Of a DNA stretch of 64,000 bases, positions 39,101-54,365 are shown one piece after another. Location: contig JAPFFF010000010.1 of the NCBI GenBank assembly GCA_039105265.1, forward strand, positions 62,001-126,000. Direction: 5' to 3'. This DNA is from Tritrichomonas musculus (taxonomy: Eukaryota; Parabasalia; Tritrichomonadida; Tritrichomonadidae). The translations under genes and the position numbers were made by a program. The notes beneath the pieces are model-generated. The model made no database searches. It saw only the letters and a list, made by a program, of their open reading frames with translations, and was not told the origin of the DNA. The number at the start of each line of letters is the position of its first letter. Position 1 is the stretch's first letter.

Positions 39101-41326
39101 TAAGATAATTATAAACGATTTCGAAATTAAGTAAAATCAGTAAAAATTAAAGCTTAATCTCAATTATTCTTATTCTAACATTTCTCACAAATGAACAGAG
39201 TTAAATAAAACACAAATCTCAAACACTTTTGTAAGATAATTAAAAACGATTTCGAAATTAAGTAAAATCAGTAAAAATTAAAGCTTAATCTCAGTTATTC
39301 TTATTCAAACGTTTCTCACAAATGAACAGAGTTAAATAAAACACAAATCTCAAACACTTTTATAAGATAATTAAAAACGATTTCGAAATTAAGTAAAATC
39401 AGTAAAAATTAAAGCTTAATCTCAGTTATTCTTATTCAAACGTTTCTCACAAATGAACAGAGTTAAATAAAACACAAATCTCAAACACTTTTGTAAGATA
39501 ATTAAAAACGATTTCGAAATTAAGTAAAATCAGTAAAAATTAAAGCTTAATCTCAGTTATTCTTATTCAAACGTTTCTCACAAATGAACAGAGTTAAATA
39601 AAACACAAATCTCAAACACTTTTGTAAGATAATTATAAACGATTTCGAAATTAAGTAAAATCAGTAAAAATTAAAGCTTAATCTCAGTTATTCTTAATCT
39701 AACATTTCTCACAAATGAACAGAGTTAAATAAAACACAAATCTCAAACACTTTTGTAAGATAATTAAAAACGATTTCGAAATTAAGTAAAATCAGTAAAA
39801 ATTAAAGCTTAATCTCAGTTATTCTTAATCTAACATTTCTCACAAATGAACAGAGTTAAATAAAACACAAATCTCAAACACTTTTGTAAGATAATTAAAA
39901 ACGATTTCGAAATTAAGTAAAATCAGTAAAAATTAAAGCTTAATCTCAGTTATTCTTATTCAAACGTTTCTCACAAATGAACAGAGTTAAATAAAACACA
40001 AATCTCAAACACTTTTGTAAGATAATTAAAAACGATTTCGAAATTAAGTAAAATCAGTAAAAATTAAAGCTTAATCTCAATTATTCTTAATCTAACATTT
40101 CTCACAAATGAACAGAGTTAAATAAAACACAAATCTCAAACACTTTTGTAAGATAATTAAAAACGATTTCGAAATTAAGTAAAATCAGTAAAAATTAAAG
40201 CGCAATATCAATTATTCTTATTCAAACGTTTCTCACAAATGAACAGAGTTAAATAAAACACAAATCTCAAACACTTTTGTAAGATAATTAAAAACGATTT
40301 CGAAATTAAGTAAAATCAGTAAAAATTAAAGCTTAATCTCAATTATTCTTAATCTAACATTTCTCACAAATGAACAGAGTTAAATAAAACACAAATCTCA
40401 AACACTTTTGTAAGATAATTAAAAACGATTTCGAAATTAAGTAAAATCAGTAAAAATTAAAGCTTAATCTCAATTATTCTTAATCTAACATTTCTCACAA
40501 ATGAACAGAGTTAAATAAAACACAAATCTCAAACACTTTTGTAAGATAATTATAAACGATTTCGAAATTAAGTAAAATCAGTAAAAATTAAAGCTTAATC
40601 TCAATTATTCCTATTCAAACGTTTCTCACAAATGAACAGAGTTAAATAAAACACAAATCTCAAACACTTTTGTAAGATAATTAAAAACGATTTCGAAATT
40701 AAGTAAAATCAGTAAAAATTAAAGCTTAATCTCAGTTATTCTTATTCAAACGTTTCTCACAAATGAACAGAGTTAAATAAAACACAAATCTCAAACACTT
40801 TTGTAAGATAATTAAAAACGATTTCGAAATTAAGTAAAATCAGTAAAAATTAAAGCTTAATCTCAGTTATTCTTATTCAAACGTTTCTCACAAATGAACA
40901 GAGTTAAATAAAACACAAATCTCAAACACTTTTGTAAGATAATTAAAAACGATTTCGAAATTAAGTAAAATCAATAAAAATTAAAGCGCAATATCAATTA
41001 TTCTTATTCAAACGTTTCTCACAAGTGAACAGAGTTAAATAAAACACAAATCTCAAACACTTTTGTAAGATAATTATAAACGATTTCGAAATTAAGTAAA
41101 ATCAGTAAAAATTAAAGCTTAATCTCAGTTATTCTTAATCTAACATTTCTCACAAATGAACAGAGTTAAATAAAACACAAATCTCAAACACTTTTGTAAG
41201 ATAATTAAAAACGATTTCGAAATTAAGTAAAATCAGTAAAAATTAAAGCTTAATCTCAGTTATTCTTATTCAAACGTTTCTCACAAATGAACAGAGTTAA
41301 ATAAAACACAAATCTCAAACACTTTT
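36037..41326 (+). repeat. 5.3-kb duplicated block, copy 2
   Basis: Partner of 30011-35300 with two mismatches. It is slightly more diverged than the 8.9-kb pair, so probably older, though conversion could alter this reading. The A24 copies are at 37729 and 38515 and the E-head copy at 37860. Confidence 0.87.
39170..40217 (+). repeat. Eight-monomer block, copy 5 of 6
   Basis: Identical in variant order to 6682-7729, and exactly 6,026 bp after copy 4 as part of the paired 5.3-kb blocks. Confidence 0.88.
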
Positions 41327-41527
41327 GTAAGATAATTAAAAACGATTTCGAAATTAAGTAAAATCAGTAAAAATTAAAGCTTAATCTCAGTTATTCTTAA
41401 TCTAACATTTCTCACAAATGAACAGAGTTAAATAAAACACAAATCTCAAACACTTTTGTAAGATAATTAAAAACGATTTCGAAATTAAGTAAAATCAGTA
41501 AAAATTAAAGCTTAATCTCAATTATTC

Positions 41528-42837
41528 TTATTCTAACATTTCTCACAAATGAACAGAGTTAAATAAAACATAAATCTCAAACACTTTTGTAAGATAATTA
41601 TAAACGATTTCGAAATTAAGTAAAATCAGTAAAAATTAAAGCTTAATCTCAGTTATTCTTATTCAAACGTTTCTCACAAATGAACAGAGTTAAATAAAAC
41701 ACAAATCTCAAACACTTTTGTAAGATAATTAAAAACGATTTCGAAATTAAGTAAAATCAGTAAAAATTAAAGCTTAATCTCAATTATTCTTAATCTAACA
41801 TTTCTCACAAATGAACAGAGTTAAATAAAACACAAATCTCAAACACTTTTGTAAGATAATTAAAAACGATTTCGAAATTAAGTAAAATCAGTAAAAATTA
41901 AAGCGCAATATCAATTATTCTTATTCAAACGTTTCTCACAAATGAACAGAGTTAAATAAAACACAAATCTCAAACACTTTTGTAAGATAATTAAAAACGA
42001 TTTCGAAATTAAGTAAAATCAATAAAGATTAAATCGCAATATCAATTATTCTTATTCAAACGTTTCTCACAAGTGAACAGAGTTAAATAAAACACAAATC
42101 TCAAACACTTTTGTAAGATAATTAAAAACGATTTCGAAATTAAGTAAAATCAGTAAAAATTAAAGCTTAATCTCAGTTATTCTTAATCTAACATTTCTCA
42201 CAAATGAACAGAGTTAAATAAAACACAAATCTCAAACACTTTTGTAAGATAATTATAAACGATTTCGAAATTAAGTAAAATCAGTAAAAATTAAAGCTTA
42301 ATCTCAGTTATTCTTAATCTAACATTTCTCACAAATGAACAGAGTTAAATAAAACACAAATCTCAAACATTTTTGTAAGATAATTATAAACGATTTCGAA
42401 ATTAAGTAAAATCAGTAAAAATTAAAGCTTAATCTCAATTATTCCTATTCAAACGTTTCTCACAAATGAACAGAGTTAAATAAAACACAAATCTCAAACA
42501 CTTTTGTAAGATAATTAAAAACGATTTCGAAATTAAGTAAAATCAGTAAAAATTAAAGCTTAATCTCAGTTATTCTTATTCAAACGTTTCTCACAAGTGA
42601 ACAGAGTTAAATAAAACACAAATCTCAAACACTTTTGTAAGATAATTAAAAACGATTTCGAAATTAAGTAAAATCAGTAAAAATTAAAGCTTAATCTCAG
42701 TTATTCTTATTCAAACGTTTCTCACAAGTGAACAGAGTTAAATAAAACATAAATCTCAAACACTTTTGTAAGATAATTGAAAACGATTTCGAAATTAAGT
42801 AAAATCAGTAAAAATTAAAGCTTAATCTCAGTTATTC
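41528..42837 (+). repeat. Right-domain module, copy 2 of 6 (10 monomers)
   Basis: Same start and end markers as 28821-30523. One A(tail G) monomer after the opening C copy is missing, and the copy at 42183 looks like a fusion of the two monomers at 29607 and 29738 (head of one, tail of the other). The T57 copy is at 42314. Confidence 0.85.
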
Positions 42838-43754
42838 TTATTCAAACGTTTCTCACAAATGAACAGAGTTAAATAAAACACAAATCTCAAACACTTTTGT
42901 AAGATAATTAAAAACGATTTCGAAATTAAGTAAAATCAGTAAAAATTAAAGCTTAATCTCAGTTATTCTTATTCAAACGTTTCTCACAAATGAACAGAGT
43001 TAAATAAAACACAAATCTCAAACACTTTTGTAAGATAATTAAAAACGATTTCGAAATTAAGTAAAATCAGTAAAAATTAAAGCTTAATCTCAGTTATTCT
43101 TATTCAAACGTTTCTCACAAATGAACAGAGTTAAATAAAACACAAATCTCAAACACTTTTGTAAGATAATTAAAAACGATTTCGAAATTAAGTAAAATCA
43201 GTAAAAATTAAAGCTTAATCTCAGTTATTCTTATTCAAACGTTTCTCACAAATGAACAGAGTTAAATAAAACACAAATCTCAAACACTTTTGTAAGATAA
43301 TTATAAACGATTTCGAAATTAAGTAAAATCAGTAAAAATTAAAGCTTAATCTCAGTTATTCTTAATCTAACATTTCTCACAAATGAACAGAGTTAAATAA
43401 AACACAAATCTCAAACACTTTTGTAAGATAATTAAAAACGATTTCGAAATTAAGTAAAATCAGTAAAAATTAAAGCTTAATCTCAGTTATTCTTAATCTA
43501 ACATTTCTCACAAATGAACAGAGTTAAATAAAACACAAATCTCAAACACTTTTGTAAGATAATTATAAACGATTTCGAAATTAAGTAAAATCAGTAAAAA
43601 TTAAAGCTTAATCTCAGTTATTCTTAATCTAACATTTCTCACAAATGAACAGAGTTAAATAAAACACAAATCTCAAACACTTTTGTAAGATAATTAAAAA
43701 CGATTTCGAAATTAAGTAAAATCAGTAAAAATTAAAGCTTAATCTCAGTTATTC

Positions 43755-45588
43755 TTAATCTAACATTTCTCACAAATGAACAGAGTTAAATAAAACACAA
43801 ATCTCAAACACTTTTATAAGATAATTATAAACGATTTCGAAATTAAGTAAAATCAATAAAAATTAAAGCTTAATCTCAGTTATTCTTAATCTAACATTTC
43901 TCACAAATGAACAGAGTTAAATAAAACACAAATCTCAAACACTTTTGTAAGATAATTAAAAACGATTTCGAAATTAAGTAAAATCAGTAAAAATTAAAGC
44001 TTAATCTCAGTTATTCTTAATCTAACATTTCTCACAAATGAACAGAGTTAAATAAAACACAAATCTCAAACACTTTTGTAAGATAATTAAAAACGATTTC
44101 GAAATTAAGTAAAATCAGTAAAAATTAAAGCGCAATATCAATTATTCTTATTCAAACGTTTCTCACAAGTGAACAGAGTTAAATAAAACACAAATCTCAA
44201 ACACTTTTGTAAGATAATTATAAACGATTTCGAAATTAAGTAAAATCAGTAAAAATTAAAGCTTAATCTCAATTATTCTTATTCTAACATTTCTCACAAA
44301 TGAACAGAGTTAAATAAAACACAAATCTCAAACACTTTTGTAAGATAATTAAAAACGATTTCGAAATTAAGTAAAATCAGTAAAAATTAAAGCGCAATAT
44401 CAATTATTCTTATTCAAACGTTTCTCACAAGTGAACAGAGTTAAATAAAACACAAATCTCAAACACTTTTGTAAGATAATTATAAACGATTTCGAAATTA
44501 AGTAAAATCAGTAAAAATTAAAGCTTAATCTCAATTATTCCTATTCAAACGTTTCTCACAAATGAACAGAGTTAAATAAAACACAAATCTCAAACACTTT
44601 TGTAAGATAATTAAAAACGATTTCGAAATTAAGTAAAATCAGTAAAAATTAAAGCTTAATCTCAGTTATTCTTATTCAAACGTTTCTCACAAGTGAACAG
44701 AGTTAAATAAAACACAAATCTCAAACACTTTTGTAAGATAATTATAAACGATTTCGAAATTAAGTAAAATCAGTAAAAATTAAAGCTTAATCTCAGTTAT
44801 TCTTAATCTAACATTTCTCACAAATGAACAGAGTTAAATAAAACACAAATCTCAAACACTTTTATAAGATAATTATAAACGATTTCGAAATTAAGTAAAA
44901 TCAATAAAAATTAAAGCTTAATCTCAGTTATTCTTAATCTAACATTTCTCACAAATGAACAGAGTTAAATAAAACACAAATCTCAAACACTTTTGTAAGA
45001 TAATTAAAAACGATTTCGAAATTAAGTAAAATCAGTAAAAATTAAAGCTTAATCTCAATTATTCTTAATCTAACATTTCTCACAAATGAACAGAGTTAAA
45101 TAAAACACAAATCTCAAACACTTTTGTAAGATAATTAAAAACGATTTCGAAATTAAGTAAAATCAGTAAAAATTAAAGCGCAATATCAATTATTCTTATT
45201 CAAACGTTTCTCACAAGTGAACAGAGTTAAATAAAACACAAATCTCAAACACTTTTGTAAGATAATTAAAAACGATTTCGAAATTAAGTAAAATCAGTAA
45301 AAATTAAAGCTTAATCTCAGTTATTCTTAATCTAACATTTCTCACAAATGAACAGAGTTAAATAAAACACAAATCTCAAACACTTTTGTAAGATAATTAT
45401 AAACGATTTCGAAATTAAGTAAAATCAGTAAAAATTAAAGCTTAATCTCAATTATTCCTATTCAAACGTTTCTCACAAATGAACAGAGTTAAATAAAACA
45501 CAAATCTCAAACACTTTTGTAAGATAATTAAAAACGATTTCGAAATTAAGTAAAATCAGTAAAAATTAAAGCTTAATCTCAGTTATTC
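43755..45588 (+). repeat. 14-monomer segment, copy 1 (partner at 62357)
   Basis: Opens with a rare B monomer having A62, T74 and A102, and another of the same kind stands at 44803. The last eight monomers (44541-45588) match 62881-63928 exactly in variant order. The C(tail R) monomer at 44279 and one G22/T74 neighbour have no counterpart in the partner. Confidence 0.8.
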
Positions 45589-46112
45589 TTATTCAAACGT
45601 TTCTCACAAGTGAACAGAGTTAAATAAAACACAAATCTCAAACACTTTTGTAAGATAATTAAAAACGATTTCGAAATTAAGTAAAATCAGTAAAAATTAA
45701 AGCTTAATCTCAGTTATTCTTATTCAAACGTTTCTCACAAGTGAACAGAGTTAAATAAAACACAAATCTCAAACACTTTTGTAAGATAATTAAAAACGAT
45801 TTCGAAATTAAGTAAAATCAGTAAAAATTAAAGCTTAATCTCAGTTATTCTTAATCTAACATTTCTCACAAGTGAACAGAGTTAAATAAAACACAAATCT
45901 CAAACACTTTTGTAAGATAATTATAAACGATTTCGAAATTAAGTAAAATCAGTAAAAATTAAAGCTTAATCTCAATTATTCTTATTCAAACGTTTCTCAC
46001 AAGTGAACAGAGTTAAATAAAACACAAATCTCAAACACTTTTGTAAGATAATTATAAACGATTTCGAAATTAAGTAAAATCAGTAAAAATTAAAGCTTAA
46101 TCTCAATTATTC

Positions 46113-47160
46113 TTATTCTAACATTTCTCACAAATGAACAGAGTTAAATAAAACACAAATCTCAAACACTTTTGTAAGATAATTAAAAACGATTTCGAAA
46201 TTAAGTAAAATCAGTAAAAATTAAAGCTTAATCTCAGTTATTCTTATTCAAACGTTTCTCACAAATGAACAGAGTTAAATAAAACACAAATCTCAAACAC
46301 TTTTATAAGATAATTAAAAACGATTTCGAAATTAAGTAAAATCAGTAAAAATTAAAGCTTAATCTCAGTTATTCTTATTCAAACGTTTCTCACAAATGAA
46401 CAGAGTTAAATAAAACACAAATCTCAAACACTTTTGTAAGATAATTAAAAACGATTTCGAAATTAAGTAAAATCAGTAAAAATTAAAGCTTAATCTCAGT
46501 TATTCTTATTCAAACGTTTCTCACAAATGAACAGAGTTAAATAAAACACAAATCTCAAACACTTTTGTAAGATAATTATAAACGATTTCGAAATTAAGTA
46601 AAATCAGTAAAAATTAAAGCTTAATCTCAGTTATTCTTAATCTAACATTTCTCACAAATGAACAGAGTTAAATAAAACACAAATCTCAAACACTTTTGTA
46701 AGATAATTAAAAACGATTTCGAAATTAAGTAAAATCAGTAAAAATTAAAGCTTAATCTCAGTTATTCTTAATCTAACATTTCTCACAAATGAACAGAGTT
46801 AAATAAAACACAAATCTCAAACACTTTTGTAAGATAATTAAAAACGATTTCGAAATTAAGTAAAATCAGTAAAAATTAAAGCTTAATCTCAGTTATTCTT
46901 ATTCAAACGTTTCTCACAAATGAACAGAGTTAAATAAAACACAAATCTCAAACACTTTTGTAAGATAATTAAAAACGATTTCGAAATTAAGTAAAATCAG
47001 TAAAAATTAAAGCTTAATCTCAATTATTCTTATTCTAACATTTCTCACAAATGAACAGAGTTAAATAAAACACAAATCTCAAACACTTTTGTAAGATAAT
47101 TAAAAACGATTTCGAAATTAAGTAAAATCAGTAAAAATTAAAGCGCAATATCAATTATTC
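46113..47160 (+). repeat. Eight-monomer block, copy 6 of 6
   Basis: Same order as the others, but the last monomer has head C instead of B, a single change at its position 4. The B-head copy that follows one monomer later elsewhere (for example 7861) is missing here, so the E-head copy at 47292 follows directly. Confidence 0.85.
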
Positions 47161-48732
47161 TTATTCAAACGTTTCTCACAAATGAACAGAGTTAAATAAA
47201 ACACAAATCTCAAACACTTTTGTAAGATAATTAAAAACGATTTCGAAATTAAGTAAAATCAGTAAAAATTAAAGCTTAATCTCAATTATTCTTAATCTAA
47301 CGTTTCTCACAAGTGAACAGAGTTAAATAAAACACAAATCTCAAACACTTTTGTAAGATAATTAAAAACGATTTCGAAATTAAGTAAAATCAGTAAAAAT
47401 TAAAGCTTAATCTCAATTATTCTTAATCTAACATTTCTCACAAATGAACAGAGTTAAATAAAACACAAATCTCAAACACTTTTGTAAGATAATTATAAAC
47501 GATTTCGAAATTAAGTAAAATCAGTAAAAATTAAAGCTTAATCTCAATTATTCCTATTCAAACGTTTCTCACAAATGAACAGAGTTAAATAAAACACAAA
47601 TCTCAAACACTTTTGTAAGATAATTAAAAACGATTTCGAAATTAAGTAAAATCAGTAAAAATTAAAGCTTAATCTCAGTTATTCTTATTCAAACGTTTCT
47701 CACAAGTGAACAGAGTTAAATAAAACACAAATCTCAAACACTTTTGTAAGATAATTAAAAACGATTTCGAAATTAAGTAAAATCAGTAAAAATTAAAGCT
47801 TAATCTCAGTTATTCTTATTCAAACGTTTCTCACAAATGAACAGAGTTAAATAAAACACAAATCTCAAACACTTTTGTAAGATAATTAAAAACGATTTCG
47901 AAATTAAGTAAAATCAATAAAGATTAAATCGCAATATCAATTATTCTTATTCAAACGTTTCTCACAAGTGAACAGAGTTAAATAAAACACAAATCTCAAA
48001 CACTTTTGTAAGATAATTATAAACGATTTCGAAATTAAGTAAAATCAGTAAAAATTAAAGCTTAATCTCAGTTATTCTTAATCTAACATTTCTCACAAAT
48101 GAACAGAGTTAAATAAAACACAAATCTCAAACACTTTTGTAAGATAATTAAAAACGATTTCGAAATTAAGTAAAATCAGTAAAAATTAAAGCTTAATCTC
48201 AGTTATTCTTATTCAAACGTTTCTCACAAATGAACAGAGTTAAATAAAACACAAATCTCAAACACTTTTGTAAGATAATTAAAAACGATTTCGAAATTAA
48301 GTAAAATCAGTAAAAATTAAAGCTTAATCTCAGTTATTCTTATTCAAACGTTTCTCACAAGTGAACAGAGTTAAATAAAACACAAATCTCAAACACTTTT
48401 GTAAGATAATTAAAAACGATTTCGAAATTAAGTAAAATCAGTAAAAATTAAAGCGCAATATCAATTATTCTTATTCAAACGTTTCTCACAAATGAACAGA
48501 GTTAAATAAAACACAAATCTCAAACACTTTTGTAAGATAATTAAAAACGATTTCGAAATTAAGTAAAATCAGTAAAAATTAAAGCTTAATCTCAGTTATT
48601 CTTAATCTAACATTTCTCACAAATGAACAGAGTTAAATAAAACACAAATCTCAAACACTTTTGTAAGATAATTAAAAACGATTTCGAAATTAAGTAAAAT
48701 CAGTAAAAATTAAAGCTTAATCTCAATTATTC

Positions 48733-50042
48733 TTATTCTAACATTTCTCACAAATGAACAGAGTTAAATAAAACATAAATCTCAAACACTTTTGTAAGAT
48801 AATTATAAACGATTTCGAAATTAAGTAAAATCAGTAAAAATTAAAGCTTAATCTCAGTTATTCTTATTCAAACGTTTCTCACAAATGAACAGAGTTAAAT
48901 AAAACACAAATCTCAAACACTTTTGTAAGATAATTAAAAACGATTTCGAAATTAAGTAAAATCAGTAAAAATTAAAGCTTAATCTCAGTTATTCTTATTC
49001 AAACGTTTCTCACAAATGAACAGAGTTAAATAAAACACAAATCTCAAACACTTTTGTAAGATAATTAAAAACGATTTCGAAATTAAGTAAAATCAGTAAA
49101 AATTAAAGCTTAATCTCAATTATTCTTAATCTAACATTTCTCACAAATGAACAGAGTTAAATAAAACACAAATCTCAAACACTTTTGTAAGATAATTAAA
49201 AACGATTTCGAAATTAAGTAAAATCAGTAAAAATTAAAGCGCAATATCAATTATTCTTATTCAAACGTTTCTCACAAATGAACAGAGTTAAATAAAACAC
49301 AAATCTCAAACACTTTTGTAAGATAATTAAAAACGATTTCGAAATTAAGTAAAATCAATAAAGATTAAATCGCAATATCAATTATTCTTATTCAAACGTT
49401 TCTCACAAGTGAACAGAGTTAAATAAAACACAAATCTCAAACACTTTTGTAAGATAATTAAAAACGATTTCGAAATTAAGTAAAATCAGTAAAAATTAAA
49501 GCTTAATCTCAGTTATTCTTAATCTAACATTTCTCACAAATGAACAGAGTTAAATAAAACACAAATCTCAAACACTTTTGTAAGATAATTATAAACGATT
49601 TCGAAATTAAGTAAAATCAGTAAAAATTAAAGCTTAATCTCAATTATTCCTATTCAAACGTTTCTCACAAATGAACAGAGTTAAATAAAACACAAATCTC
49701 AAACACTTTTGTAAGATAATTAAAAACGATTTCGAAATTAAGTAAAATCAGTAAAAATTAAAGCTTAATCTCAGTTATTCTTATTCAAACGTTTCTCACA
49801 AGTGAACAGAGTTAAATAAAACACAAATCTCAAACACTTTTGTAAGATAATTAAAAACGATTTCGAAATTAAGTAAAATCAGTAAAAATTAAAGCTTAAT
49901 CTCAGTTATTCTTATTCAAACGTTTCTCACAAATGAACAGAGTTAAATAAAACATAAATCTCAAACACTTTTGTAAGATAATTGAAAACGATTTCGAAAT
50001 TAAGTAAAATCAGTAAAAATTAAAGCTTAATCTCAGTTATTC
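48733..50042 (+). repeat. Right-domain module, copy 3 of 6 (10 monomers)
   Basis: The plain ten-monomer form: C(T44,T74), A, A(tail A), B(R), A(S), A(G22), B(T74, tail A), D, A(G22), A(T44,G73). No T57 monomer. An isolated S tail also occurs shortly before, in the monomer at 47816. Confidence 0.85.
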
Positions 50043-53000
50043 TTATTCAAACGTTTCTCACAAATGAACAGAGTTAAATAAAACACAAATCTCAAACACT
50101 TTTGTAAGATAATTAAAAACGATTTCGAAATTAAGTAAAATCAGTAAAAATTAAAGCTTAATCTCAGTTATTCTTATTCAAACGTTTCTCACAAATGAAC
50201 AGAGTTAAATAAAACACAAATCTCAAACACTTTTGTAAGATAATTAAAAACGATTTCGAAATTAAGTAAAATCAGTAAAAATTAAAGCTTAATCTCAGTT
50301 ATTCTTATTCAAACGTTTCTCACAAATGAACAGAGTTAAATAAAACACAAATCTCAAACACTTTTGTAAGATAATTATAAACGATTTCGAAATTAAGTAA
50401 AATCAGTAAAAATTAAAGCTTAATCTCAGTTATTCTTAATCTAACATTTCTCACAAATGAACAGAGTTAAATAAAACACAAATCTCAAACACTTTTGTAA
50501 GATAATTAAAAACGATTTCGAAATTAAGTAAAATCAGTAAAAATTAAAGCTTAATCTCAGTTATTCTTAATCTAACATTTCTCACAAATGAACAGAGTTA
50601 AATAAAACACAAATCTCAAACACTTTTGTAAGATAATTAAAAACGATTTCGAAATTAAGTAAAATCAGTAAAAATTAAAGCTTAATCTCAGTTATTCTTA
50701 TTCAAACGTTTCTCACAAATGAACAGAGTTAAATAAAACACAAATCTCAAACACTTTTGTAAGATAATTAAAAACGATTTCGAAATTAAGTAAAATCAGT
50801 AAAAATTAAAGCTTAATCTCAATTATTCTTAATCTAACATTTCTCACAAATGAACAGAGTTAAATAAAACACAAATCTCAAACACTTTTGTAAGATAATT
50901 AAAAACGATTTCGAAATTAAGTAAAATCAGTAAAAATTAAAGCGCAATATCAATTATTCTTATTCAAACGTTTCTCACAAATGAACAGAGTTAAATAAAA
51001 CACAAATCTCAAACACTTTTGTAAGATAATTAAAAACGATTTCGAAATTAAGTAAAATCAGTAAAAATTAAAGCTTAATCTCAATTATTCTTAATCTAAC
51101 ATTTCTCACAAATGAACAGAGTTAAATAAAACACAAATCTCAAACACTTTTGTAAGATAATTAAAAACGATTTCGAAATTAAGTAAAATCAGTAAAAATT
51201 AAAGCTTAATCTCAATTATTCTTAATCTAACGTTTCTCACAAGTGAACAGAGTTAAATAAAACACAAATCTCAAACACTTTTGTAAGATAATTAAAAACG
51301 ATTTCGAAATTAAGTAAAATCAGTAAAAATTAAAGCTTAATCTCAATTATTCTTAATCTAACATTTCTCACAAATGAACAGAGTTAAATAAAACACAAAT
51401 CTCAAACACTTTTGTAAGATAATTATAAACGATTTCGAAATTAAGTAAAATCAGTAAAAATTAAAGCTTAATCTCAATTATTCCTATTCAAACGTTTCTC
51501 ACAAATGAACAGAGTTAAATAAAACACAAATCTCAAACACTTTTGTAAGATAATTAAAAACGATTTCGAAATTAAGTAAAATCAGTAAAAATTAAAGCTT
51601 AATCTCAGTTATTCTTATTCAAACGTTTCTCACAAGTGAACAGAGTTAAATAAAACACAAATCTCAAACACTTTTGTAAGATAATTAAAAACGATTTCGA
51701 AATTAAGTAAAATCAGTAAAAATTAAAGCTTAATCTCAGTTATTCTTATTCAAACGTTTCTCACAAATGAACAGAGTTAAATAAAACACAAATCTCAAAC
51801 ACTTTTGTAAGATAATTAAAAACGATTTCGAAATTAAGTAAAATCAATAAAAATTAAAGCGCAATATCAATTATTCTTATTCAAACGTTTCTCACAAGTG
51901 AACAGAGTTAAATAAAACACAAATCTCAAACACTTTTGTAAGATAATTAAAAACGATTTCGAAATTAAGTAAAATCAGTAAAAATTAAAGCTTAATCTCA
52001 GTTATTCTTAATCTAACATTTCTCACAAATGAACAGAGTTAAATAAAACACAAATCTCAAACACTTTTGTAAGATAATTAAAAACGATTTCGAAATTAAG
52101 TAAAATCAGTAAAAATTAAAGCTTAATCTCAGTTATTCTTATTCAAACGTTTCTCACAAATGAACAGAGTTAAATAAAACACAAATCTCAAACACTTTTG
52201 TAAGATAATTAAAAACGATTTCGAAATTAAGTAAAATCAGTAAAAATTAAAGCTTAATCTCAGTTATTCTTAATCTAACATTTCTCACAAATGAACAGAG
52301 TTAAATAAAACACAAATCTCAAACACTTTTGTAAGATAATTAAAAACGATTTCGAAATTAAGTAAAATCAGTAAAAATTAAAGCTTAATCTCAGTTATTC
52401 TTAATCTAACATTTCTCACAAATGAACAGAGTTAAATAAAACACAAATCTCAAACACTTTTGTAAGATAATTAAAAACGATTTCGAAATTAAGTAAAATC
52501 AGTAAAAATTAAAGCTTAATCTCAGTTATTCTTATTCAAACGTTTCTCACAAATGAACAGAGTTAAATAAAACACAAATCTCAAACACTTTTGTAAGATA
52601 ATTAAAAACGATTTCGAAATTAAGTAAAATCAGTAAAAATTAAAGCTTAATCTCAGTTATTCTTAATCTAACATTTCTCACAAATGAACAGAGTTAAATA
52701 AAACACAAATCTCAAACACTTTTGTAAGATAATTAAAAACGATTTCGAAATTAAGTAAAATCAGTAAAAATTAAAGCTTAATCTCAGTTATTCTTAATCT
52801 AACATTTCTCACAAATGAACAGAGTTAAATAAAACACAAATCTCAAACACTTTTGTAAGATAATTAAAAACGATTTCGAAATTAAGTAAAATCAGTAAAA
52901 ATTAAAGCTTAATCTCAGTTATTCTTAATCTAACATTTCTCACAAATGAACAGAGTTAAATAAAACACAAATCTCAAACACTTTTGTAAGATAATTAAAA

Positions 53001-54365
53001 ACGATTTCGAAATTAAGTAAAATCAGTAAAAATTAAAGCTTAATCTCAATTATTCTTAATCTAACATTTCTCACAAATGAACAGAGTTAAATAAAACACA
53101 AATCTCAAACACTTTTGTAAGATAATTAAAAACGATTTCGAAATTAAGTAAAATCAGTAAAAATTAAAGCTTAATCTCAATTATTCTTAATCTAACGTTT
53201 CTCACAAGTGAACAGAGTTAAATAAAACACAAATCTCAAACACTTTTGTAAGATAATTAAAAACGATTTCGAAATTAAGTAAAATCAGTAAAAATTAAAG
53301 CTTAATCTCAATTATTCTTAATCTAACATTTCTCACAAATGAACAGAGTTAAATAAAACACAAATCTCAAACACTTTTGTAAGATAATTATAAACGATTT
53401 CGAAATTAAGTAAAATCAGTAAAAATTAAAGCTTAATCTCAATTATTCCTATTCAAACGTTTCTCACAAATGAACAGAGTTAAATAAAACACAAATCTCA
53501 AACACTTTTGTAAGATAATTAAAAACGATTTCGAAATTAAGTAAAATCAGTAAAAATTAAAGCTTAATCTCAGTTATTCTTATTCAAACGTTTCTCACAA
53601 GTGAACAGAGTTAAATAAAACACAAATCTCAAACACTTTTGTAAGATAATTAAAAACGATTTCGAAATTAAGTAAAATCAGTAAAAATTAAAGCTTAATC
53701 TCAGTTATTCTTATTCAAACGTTTCTCACAAATGAACAGAGTTAAATAAAACACAAATCTCAAACACTTTTGTAAGATAATTAAAAACGATTTCGAAATT
53801 AAGTAAAATCAATAAAAATTAAAGCGCAATATCAATTATTCTTATTCAAACGTTTCTCACAAGTGAACAGAGTTAAATAAAACACAAATCTCAAACACTT
53901 TTGTAAGATAATTATAAACGATTTCGAAATTAAGTAAAATCAGTAAAAATTAAAGCTTAATCTCAGTTATTCTTAATCTAACATTTCTCACAAATGAACA
54001 GAGTTAAATAAAACACAAATCTCAAACACTTTTGTAAGATAATTAAAAACGATTTCGAAATTAAGTAAAATCAGTAAAAATTAAAGCTTAATCTCAGTTA
54101 TTCTTATTCAAACGTTTCTCACAAATGAACAGAGTTAAATAAAACACAAATCTCAAACACTTTTGTAAGATAATTAAAAACGATTTCGAAATTAAGTAAA
54201 ATCAGTAAAAATTAAAGCTTAATCTCAGTTATTCTTAATCTAACATTTCTCACAAATGAACAGAGTTAAATAAAACACAAATCTCAAACACTTTTGTAAG
54301 ATAATTAAAAACGATTTCGAAATTAAGTAAAATCAGTAAAAATTAAAGCTTAATCTCAATTATTC

